This document shows positions 42,101 through 49,769 of a DNA stretch of 49,769 nt, in pieces. The DNA comes from Chara braunii (Eukaryota; Streptophyta; Charophyceae; Charales; Characeae): positions 427,046 to 476,814 of the forward strand of contig BFEA01000108.1 in the NCBI GenBank assembly GCA_003427395.1. Reading direction: 5' to 3'. Both the position numbers and the translations under genes were made by a program. The notes beneath the pieces were generated by a model that saw nothing but the letters and a program-made list of their open reading frames with translations, had not been told where the DNA came from and ran no database searches. The stretch's first letter is position 1. Each line of letters starts with the position of its first letter.

Positions 42101-43749
42101 ATGCACGGTGCGTCCTCCTCACCCTTCTATCAGCTGCCACGTGGTATCCGCCGCAAGCATGCGAGCTTCCATCATCAGAGACGATATCGAGGAGATGGGG
42201 GTGTGTTTTCTCCACGCCCTCCCGCCTCATGACACTTCACCGACGGACTCATCTTCGGATCCACGCATCACCGAGCTTCTCGACGCCTACGGCGACGTGT
42301 TCGAAGGCCCGCACAGAGTAGTACCGGATCAGCGCATCCGCCACGAGATCATCCTCGAGGACAGGGCCGTATCTCCTCGCGGTTGCATCTACCGAATGAG
42401 CGAGGAAGAGTTAAGTGTGCTACGGGCACAACTCGACGACCTTCTAGAGAAAGGCTGGATACGGCCTAGCTCATCGCCATACGGTGTTCCTGTTCTCTTC
42501 GTCCGGAAGAAGAACAAGGATTTGCGGTTGTGCATCGATTATTGCAAGCTCAACGCGCAGACGATCAGAAACGCCGGCCCTCTCCCACGCATCGACGACC
42601 TTCTCGAACGACTGGGCGGCGCCAAGTTCTTCTCCAAGCTTGATCTCAAGTCGGGATATCACCAACTCGAGATTCGGTAGGAGGACCGCTACAAGACCGC
42701 GTTTAAGACGCGATGTGGGCATTTCGAATGGCTGGTTATGCCATTTGGCCTTACGAATGCCCCGGCCACTTTCCAAGCGGCTATGACAACGGAGTTCCGA
42801 CACATGTTGGATCGATACGTACTTATCTACCTCGACGACATCCTGGTGTACAGCCGGAGTTTGGACGAGCATGTGGAACACCTGCACACCGTTTTGGAGC
42901 GGCTACGACAAGCCAAGTACAAAGCCAACTGCGACAAATGCGAATTCGCGCGACAGGAGCTGGAGTACTTGGGACGCCACAAGGCAAGGCATCTGTCCGC
43001 TTGCGGACAAGATCGAGGCCCTACGAGTAAGGCCCGAGCCCACCAACACCACAGACGTTCGTTTGTTCATGGGATTGGCGGGCTTCTATCAGCGATTCAT
43101 CACCGGATACTCAAGGATTGCTGCACCTAAGACGAGATTACAATCGCCGAAGGTGCCATTCGTATTCGATGACGACGCACACCGGTCATTCCAAGCACTC
43201 AAGACGGCCATGCTCATGGCACCCGTCCTTAGCATCTATGACCCCACCCTGCCGACGAGAGTGACTACAAACGCGTCCGGCTATGGCATTGGGGCAGTCT
43301 TGGAACAGCACGACGGCGACGACTGGCACCCTGTGGAGTATTTCAGCCACAAAGTGCCTCCCATCAACTCGCTTGATGATGCAAGGAAGAAGGAGTTGCT
43401 CGCGTTCGTGATAGTTCTCAAGCGATGGCGACACTTCCTCCTTGGGTGTCGTAGGTTCACATGGGTTACAGACAACAACCCACTGACTTACTACAAGATG
43501 CAGGATACGGTGAGCAGCACGATCGGACGATGGATGTACTTCATCGACCAATTTGACTTCACACCGAAACATTTTCCCGGCCGCTCCAATCGCACAGCAA
43601 ATGCACTCTCGCGAAGACCTGATGTTTGCGCTATGACACATCATGCGTTCGCATTCGACGAGGAGCTCCAGCGACACTTCATCAGGGGCTATGAGTCCTC
43701 CGCGACCGCCTCAGACACGGCGGCATCCTCACGGTCGTGGACCGATTGA
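42101..43749 (+). pseudogene. Element D pol: reverse transcriptase and RNase H
   Basis: Linker [15 protein letters not shown] and [16 protein letters not shown], then [60 protein letters not shown] and LIYLDDILVYS (YLDD at 42,828-42,839). RNase H has TNASGYGIGAVLEQ, KKELLAFVIVL and WVTDNNPLTYYK. The first catalytic Asp of RNase H is Asn (AAC at 43,270-43,272), whereas element C keeps Asp. Breaks: TAG at 42,678-42,680 in place of a likely Gln codon, and a short deletion with frameshift near 42,975 after LEYLG. The RT core itself is well preserved. Confidence 0.93.
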
Positions 43750-44822
43750 GTAAGTAGGTGCGTTTTCTCCCTTGCAAGTACTACCCCACGGCTCCCAAGC
43801 TGGCACGCCTCCTGCACACCGGCTGGATTTGCGGCCATGGTGTACCGAAAGACATAGTCAGCGACCTCGACACTCGCTTCATGTCGGCATTTTGGACTGC
43901 ACTCATGCAGGAGTCCGGCACGAAGATGAAGCCAAGTTCGACTTGGCATCCACAGACAGACGGACAGACGGAGCGGGCACATAAGACCGCTCAAATGATG
44001 CTTCGTACGCTCATCCGTCCGGACCAAAAAGATTGGGTTGACCGCCTCCCCGACATCGAGTTCGCCTACAACACTTCGGTGCACCCGGCGATCGGCGTGA
44101 CACCATTCGAGTTGCACCACGGTGGGCGGAAAGGCCGTATCTTCGCCGACCTTCTCCTCCCACGACCAGCCGACATCGATGTCGCTTGCTCTCCCGCTTC
44201 CGTCCGGAAGTACAGGGAATTGCTGGCTCAAGCCCGCGCGAATATGCAAAAGGCTCAAGTCCACATGCAGCAACAAGCCAACAGGCATCGCGTGCCATGT
44301 CCCATCCGCACCGGCGACCTGGTTTGGGTTTCCGCGGAAGAGTTTGCACTGGAACAGGATGTCTCACGCAAACTGCTTCCCAAGTGGTTTGGACCATGGC
44401 CCGTAACATCATTCGTGGGCGATGAGCCCGATGGCCCTTCATTTGTGATCAACATTCCCCCGCATCTGACGGTCCATCCAGTCTTTCACGCCTCAAAGCT
44501 GGCAACATACACACCAGCTAAGAGCGACGACTTTCCAGGCTGACGATCACAAGACCCTCCTTCTATGGATGGTCATCAGGAAGTTGACCGCGTCATCACC
44601 GATAGCAAGTACGGCAGCAAGCCGCGACAGTACAAAGTTACATTCAAAGCCTGCAATCGCGACGACACTCGGTGGATTTCAGGAGCAGATTTGAAAGCAT
44701 CCGCACCGCTGATCTACGCGCATTATGAGAAGCAAAGGTTAGCTAAGGAAGTTTCACGACCGGCTACTCCCACCCGGACTGTGGTCCCTCCCTCAGACAG
44801 ACAGCTTCGCCCTCGCAGGTAA
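43690..44822 (+). pseudogene. Element D integrase (partly deleted) and chromodomain
   Basis: After FIRGYESS the sequence jumps to ILTVVDRLSK, so the HHCC zinc domain and the part of the core with the first catalytic Asp are missing (roughly 150 codons). The rest of the core remains: IVSDLDTRFMSAFW with the second Asp and STWHPQTDGQTERAHKT with the Glu. Then come the GPY/F-like region (KLLPKWFGPWPVTSF) and VHPVFHASKL. A TAG at 43,755-43,757 and a TGA at 44,541-44,543 interrupt it. Past the TGA a chromodomain-like tail follows (EVDRVITDSKYG, PRQYKVTFKACNRDDTRW), which marks the chromovirus lineage and would target chromatin. Confidence 0.9.
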
Positions 44823-44835
44823 GCTCGGTCTTTCA

Positions 44836-44848
44836 AGGAGAGGGGGGT
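44836..44848 (+). promoter_or_regulatory. Element D polypurine tract
   Basis: AAGGAGAGGGGGG immediately before the 3' LTR start TGTGGC, in the position of the plus-strand primer. Confidence 0.88.
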
Positions 44849-46017
44849 GTGGCATACTGCGTAGCCACACGGGCCGTGCAGGGCCCGTCCCGCACTTTCA
44901 ACCTAAAAGCCTAGAAAATAGGGCATACAGGCCCCGGTCGTTTCAGCCTGAAACTAAAAAACGAGGGCATGCATGCCCTATTCCGTTTTCAGCCTATTTC
45001 TGGGCCTTTCAGGCCCAGAGGCTTTTCAGCCTGAAACGGAGGGCCATTTTCAGGCCCTCATTGTGTTTGACCTACCCTAAGACTCAGGCACAAAAACAGG
45101 GTTTCGGGAACAGGCTATTTTTGGCCTGTTCCCCACGACAGCTCAAGCAGGAGCTGCACCCTTCGGCATTGGCAAGAGCAGCCTCATGGACTGCCTCGCC
45201 TGCAGTCAGGAGGCACCCGAGTAGTACATAGGAAGTTCCCATGCACTTCACGGGTAGGTAGTTGGACCGGTAGTTGGACAGTAGGCACGAGTAGTCTTCA
45301 GGATTCAGCCGCAGCACTCAGGAGGAGCGCTGGCAGTAGTAGTTAGCGCTAGCAGTAGTCTTCAGCATTGGGCGCTCATAGCTGTAGGAGTAGTCATCAG
45401 CGGAGGGCGCTTGTAGCTGGTAGTGATAGCATTGGAGAGAGATGGCTGGCGGAGGCCAGCGGTACTTACCTGTGGCGCCATAGCTCCAGCTCCATCTTCG
45501 AGGTACCTGCATCAAAGCGCCAACTTCACAGGTTAGTACTGGACACAGAGAGAGAGAGAGAGTTCTTCTTCTTCCTCTTCTAAGTCCACCATCTCTTCTT
45601 CACCCTCTCACCACCTGACTTCTCAGTATCAGCAGACTACTACAGAGAGAGAGAGAGTTGTGACTTGAGACTTGACAACATTGGATCCAGACTCGACATT
45701 TGGGATTCAGACATTTTGACGAGGGACTATTTNGGCCTGTGCCGAAGACTTGGTGTTGACGACATTCCCATNTTCCCCTGCTCTTNGTCNAACCCCCTTN
45801 TTCTTCGTCTGTGTATGGTCGGGGCTGGCGCAATCTTCCTGTGTGAAGCGCCAGACCCCTTTCACACCATGGAACGATGATGATGATGTATGTTCAGGGC
45901 TGCATTGCAATATTGATTGTTCGGATCATTGGTATTTAAGTCTTCCGCTACGCTATCTTGTACTTTGTATTGAGAGGTCGGTTCTTGTTCTGGTCTGCAC
46001 CGTTACAGTATGCAACA
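44849..46017 (+). repeat. Element D 3' LTR
   Basis: 1169 bp from TGTGGCATAC to GTATGCAACA. Contains GAGA tracts (45,547 and 45,641), GGGCAT-CATGCCC and GGGCCTTTCAGGCCC palindromes, and several N. Its 3' half resembles the element C LTR (ATTGGATCCAGACTCGACATT, ACGAGGGACTATTT, CCGAAGACTTGGTGTTGA). Confidence 0.92.
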
Positions 46018-46022
46018 CCACC
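46018..46022. other. Element D right target-site duplication
   Basis: CCACC, identical to the left copy at 37,498-37,502. Confidence 0.85.
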
Positions 46023-48170
46023 CCTCCTCACTGTGATGAGGGACTGGTACAGCCTTTGCTCGTGCACCACTGTCGTGAACGTCCTTTTCTGTTTCCTTTG
46101 AAATGTGAAGTTTCCTTTGAAATGTGAACTACGGAAGAGGGGATATCCAGATGAGTCTTTTTGACAGCGTTGTAATTAACATTTTGAGGAAATTTGGTTG
46201 GGTATGGGGACATCGGGTACCCTTGTTGACCAGTTGGCATCATTTTGTGGGAGTTTGGACCAGGGATCTTGGTCACCCTGCACGATAGGGGGGTCGGTTT
46301 TGTTATTTTTTTAGAGAAATTGGGGGTTTGTTTACTTCAGGAGACTTGAGGATTAGCGGGCATGATCTTTTGACAAGTTAGTGGTAGTGAGAAGAGTTTT
46401 GAACCTGGTACCCGTCGTGTTCCTCATATTTTATCCGTAATGTCTAGGATACTTTGTTGACGATTGTTGCTGTTTTTCAATTTACTACGTTGAGACTCGA
46501 ACATGGCATCTTTTGGGAACAGGTTACGTTTTTGTCGGTAGTTGCAAGGACACACTATTCAAGTTTACTTAATCTCAGCCAGCATGTATCTGGATGGAAT
46601 TGGAGATCTGATACGGTCGGAGTGTTGTTGTGACGATTCCAGGACTTTCCTTAAGGCTAGCCTCGCTACAGGATTTAAGCACGAATTCGTATCTTCCAAG
46701 TACTGACTTCAGGACCACTGAGGAGTCCTGGTTTGACGGACAAGCAAAACCGGTCACATCGTTCGCCAAGCAGAGGCTACAAGCTTACGCCATCGCTGAA
46801 ACTTTATGTTTATTTTAAGAGCTAGGGCGTCGTTAGACACTCCTCGGAGAGGCGATTCCAAGGATTCCGTCTTCGTTCCACGTGTCCTTGGAGATTAAAT
46901 CGGACATGAAAATGTGAAAACACTCCGAGGACAAATCCTTGGGCTGCGAGGATTTTCCAGCCAAATCGTCCTCACCTCCAAGGGACCTCGCGAGGTCATT
47001 TGGAGCCCGAGGATCCGTGTTTCACGGAGAGGATAGGGCATCCAAAGTAAATATATTATTCCACAATAATCGATACAATAATACTAAGGACGAGAATGAG
47101 CAAAAAATTGTACGTGTCTAGGTAAATGCGGTAGAAGTGGGGACATAAACGTAACAAAGAATCACATTTAGAACATGAAAGTAAAAATATGTGTGTATGG
47201 GGTACTACATTAATAACTTCCATATATTTTACCATGCAAATGGTAGATGTAAAAATAAGGGTAGTAAAATATATTGCCTAGAGAGTAGCGACAAACAATC
47301 CTCAAAGTGCGCTTCCGCTACCAGCCACGTAAACTCCTTGGAGACCACTGTGGCTTCCACAGAGTTTATGCAGACCAGATGGAGGAAGACATGAGAAAAA
47401 CCCTTATAGTCTCATAGCACACATGAAAGCACACTTCACATAAAGACAGACCTCATCGCGAATGACTTACTAAACATAAACATGTTAGACTCCTTTTGTT
47501 GTAGCAAGTTATCTTAATTAAGCATATTTAATAACCAGTAAGTAATCAGACATTGTAACACAAGGTACAACGGTGCGGACAAAATTGTATATCACAGTCA
47601 TAGGAAGCGTGACAATTAAGATAAAAGAGGCACAACAGTATAAGGGTGCAATAACTATTGAACACAACAATCAAGGTTATAAAACTTATAGCTTTAAATG
47701 ACTCACTTCTTTTGTGACCACACTGAGAATCACAATGAGACATACTTCATGATCCAAGAGAGTGAATTAAAAGGTGCTATTTAAAACACTTGAAACTTTC
47801 ATCCGATAACTAATAATTTGTCCTCGAGGACTCCTTTCTTAATTTTATGATTCCCTTGTATCTATCCCGTTGTGGCCACTTCCTTGATACCCTCTTGGGC
47901 ATGCATGAATTTGTTACAAGTGGTAGAAAGTCTCCAGTACATTCAATTGCATGTTTTTTCAAAAAGTTTGGGTATGTTTTTCTTAAATTGACTTAATATC
48001 TTCAAAGTATGTATTTTTCAAACTTAATACTTCAATCACGGTTAGGTCCAATTATATAAACCACTTAGATTACTAATGAATCAATATAAATAAACTTAAG
48101 GGGTTCCAATTTGGCTTTCGACCGACAATTTGGGGATGTATCTTAATGTGTGTATAACACACACACAAAC
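46023..48170. other. AT-rich intergenic DNA, no gene recognised
   Basis: Base composition drops to AT-rich after element D. A 20-bp tandem pair (TTTCCTTTGAAATGTGAA) lies near 46,092-46,129. CTCCGAGGAC/CGAGGAT words cluster at 46,850-47,020. Frames are short and without motifs. Confidence 0.5.
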
Positions 48171-48173
48171 ACA

Positions 48174-48220
<47 letters not shown>
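48158..48220. repeat. (CA)n/(GA)n microsatellite
   Basis: Short CACACACA stretch followed by about 43 bp of GA. Confidence 0.95.
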
Positions 48221-48227
<7 letters not shown>

Positions 48228-48431
48228 CAGAGTACCTTCGTTTTTGGATTAACGGGAAACTAACATCTTGGAGGCAAAGAAAGATATGACTTGGAAGGCG
48301 GTGTGAGTTATTGGTATGATCTTTATGAGAGGAATGCCACTGTGTAAGAGGAGGTAGGTGGGTGGAAATATCTAGACTCTTCTCAAGAAAATTTGGACAT
48401 ACACTTTAGTGGGTTTTTATGCATCCTTTGT

Positions 48432-48590
48432 ATTTTTTTTTTTTTTTTTTTTTTAAACAGGGCTTTATGGTCCTGGCTCTTTCTATTCTGGGGAGCGTCA
48501 GTCCGGTTCCTATTCCACCGGCAAGTCAGAGTATACCTTACATTGAAAAACACTCACGCTTCCTTCCGTTTGGCCGAAGGACCCCTGAAC
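48432..48590. repeat. Poly(T) and a segment shared with ~1.0-1.28 kb
   Basis: A T run (48,432-48,454) is followed by ATTCTGGGGAGCGTCAG and CACGCTTCCTTCCG. The same two words occur in the same order at 1,006-1,022 and 1,251-1,265, where the family 1 MITE lies between them. This suggests a dispersed repeat, probably reverse-transcribed. Confidence 0.5.
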
Positions 48591-49320
48591 TGAATAGTGT
48601 GCATGTTTCTTGCTCGACGTCTTGCTGTTGCATTCGTGTGAATAATGTATGAGGTTCATAAGATTACTTTGTGAGTCTTCATTCGGCTATGAAGTGAACG
48701 ACGTCAATAGGTTTTCATCGGATTATGAAGTTAAAATCCTCATCCCATCAATGAGTGAATAATAACGTACAGTCGTCATTCTTGTGCTTATCACGAGTAG
48801 CTTTAAAGCTCACAACATACTATACGAGTCATGAAAATAAAAGGTTGGTGGGATCCTCCCGGGTTTTTCACACTGGGAGGGCGATAAAAGGAAAATGAAG
48901 TGGGTCTAACCTGGTCTGCCATTCCGTAAGAGAGTGATGCACAAAATGCCCACGATATAGTTTAACTCACACTGACGGTACAAAAAACGAAAAAATATAA
49001 AACAATAAAAAAACAAGAAAACAAACAACAAAATATTGAAAACAATGAAAAAATAAAAACAAAGTCGACAATACAAAAGACAAAACTCGAAAAAAAGGGG
49101 GGGAGCGCTCACAACATACTCGTATGAAAACTTTTGTGGGTGTATCGGATCATGATTTCACATTTTTTCTTTTTCGTTTATGACTTGCTAAGTAGTTATC
49201 TTTAACAATATGTACACATGTGGATCTAATAAGTAAGATATGGTTTGCTATACACTCGTAAAGGAAATGTGTATCGTAAAATTTATGACACATGTACATG
49301 AGGCATATATATACAGGGTT

Positions 49321-49416
49321 GTCAGGCCGAACGTACGGAGGCCCCTCCCCGGGACGTTCGGGCGTTCGGGTCCCCGTACGGGGTCCGAACTCGAAGGGGT
49401 TCGAACCCCGCAAAAA
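49321..49416. repeat. GC-rich palindrome cluster in AT-rich DNA
   Basis: CCCCGTACGGGG and GGGGTTCGAACCCC are perfect palindromes close together, with CGTTCGGGCGTTCGGG between GGGAC and GTCCC. The segment ends in an A run. It may be the end of a dispersed repeat. Confidence 0.6.
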
Positions 49417-49465
49417 AAATATTTTGGTATCTAAAAAATTTTATTTTGTCATGAATTTTATTTTG

Positions 49466-49769
49466 TGAGTTCTTTGTTATGTAAACTACCTGCCTGTTAA
49501 TTTTGAAGGCATTCTGTGAAGCCAACAAATAATGAAAAATTGGCAAAGATGGTGGTGTCAAAACTTGCTTGCCCACTTACCAGCTTGTTTCTTTTCTTTT
49601 TTCCTTGTTTTCCCTTCATTTAGGGGCAAGAAAAACATTATTATTTTTTTTTAATTTATTTATAAGTTCTCTATTATGTATGATACCTATGTAAAAAATT
49701 TCATGGCATTTGACAAAGCCAAAATAAAATGAAAAATCGTCAAAGATGGCGGTGTCAAAAACGTGCTCG
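49466..49769. repeat. Diverged ~200-bp direct repeat at window edge
   Basis: 49,466-49,570 and 49,664-49,768 align: GTTCT-T-TTATGTA, GGCATT-TG-AAGCCAA, ATGAAAAAT-G-CAAAGATGG and GGTGTCAAAA. The second copy runs off the window. Confidence 0.75.

Larger units (their letters stand above)
37503..46017 (+). mobile_element. Element D: full-length Ty3/gypsy chromovirus (degenerate)
   Basis: An 8.5-kb element (length includes an assembly gap). LTR starts are at 37,503 and 44,849 (TGTGGCATAC); the 3' LTR ends GTATGCAACA, an inverted match to its start, and perfect 5-bp target duplications flank the whole. The order is LTR, gap, leader with tandem repeats, gag, protease, RT, RNase H, integrase, chromodomain, polypurine tract, LTR. 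Its LTR shares blocks with B and C (CATTGGCAAGAGCAGCCTCC, GCCTGAAA words), so it is a sister family. Multiple stops, frameshifts and an integrase deletion make it non-autonomous. Confidence 0.93.

Overview
The window is eukaryotic nuclear DNA made almost entirely of repeats. There are no compact operons. Long CT/GA/CA microsatellites, poly(A)-tailed retroposons, MITE-like foldbacks and decayed Ty3/gypsy LTR retrotransposons with chromodomains fill it. A fragment of a plant-type mitochondrial atp6 gene and U6 snRNA pseudogenes with plant-like sequence point to a green plant or charophyte alga. The repeat style (GC-rich LTRs full of GGGCCTGTAGGCCC words, many dinucleotide tracts) would fit a large charophyte genome such as Chara, but that species guess is inference. 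No intact single-copy host gene was recognised.

Layout. 1-4.7 kb: CT tract, short duplications, two related foldbacks, a compound TG/GA tract. 5.1-7.2 kb: a minus-strand retroposon with a target-site duplication, a perfect-TIR MITE, an atp6 fragment ending in a retroposon tail with poly(A), a second MITE type, a GA tract. 7.5-9.8 kb: a possible LINE RT fragment and A-rich or tandem repeats. 9.87-12.2 kb: element A, a broken gag plus a protease stub joined straight to a chromodomain. 12,591-18,960: element B, minus strand, complete LTR pair, PBS and PPT, gag and protease only. 18,961-21,222: duplicated LTR-like and CT-rich sequence. 21,223-27,505: element C, plus strand, same LTR family as B, with gag, protease, RT, RNase H and the start of integrase, truncated at its 3' end. 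27.5-37.5 kb: pyrimidine-rich sequence, a candidate 1.9 kb retroposon, MITEs, two U6 pseudogenes, a tRNA-like sequence and duplicated units. 37,503-46,017: element D, a full-length chromovirus with 5-bp target duplication CCACC, interrupted by an assembly gap in its 5' LTR. 46.0-49.8 kb: AT-rich sequence with no recognised gene.

The three best-preserved elements (B, C, D) share a design. A leader carries CCACGTCAGCA motifs just before the gag start; gag has a coiled coil and a CCHC knuckle; pol lies in the -1 frame relative to gag. In D the gag end carries a G GGA AAC heptamer followed after 10 nt by a perfect 8-bp stem, a textbook -1 frameshift arrangement. D also carries 18 tandem copies of a 14-bp ACGT-core motif in its leader, in the same place as the gypsy insulator of Drosophila. 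All coding regions are interrupted by stops, indels or deletions, so none of these elements should be autonomous as assembled.
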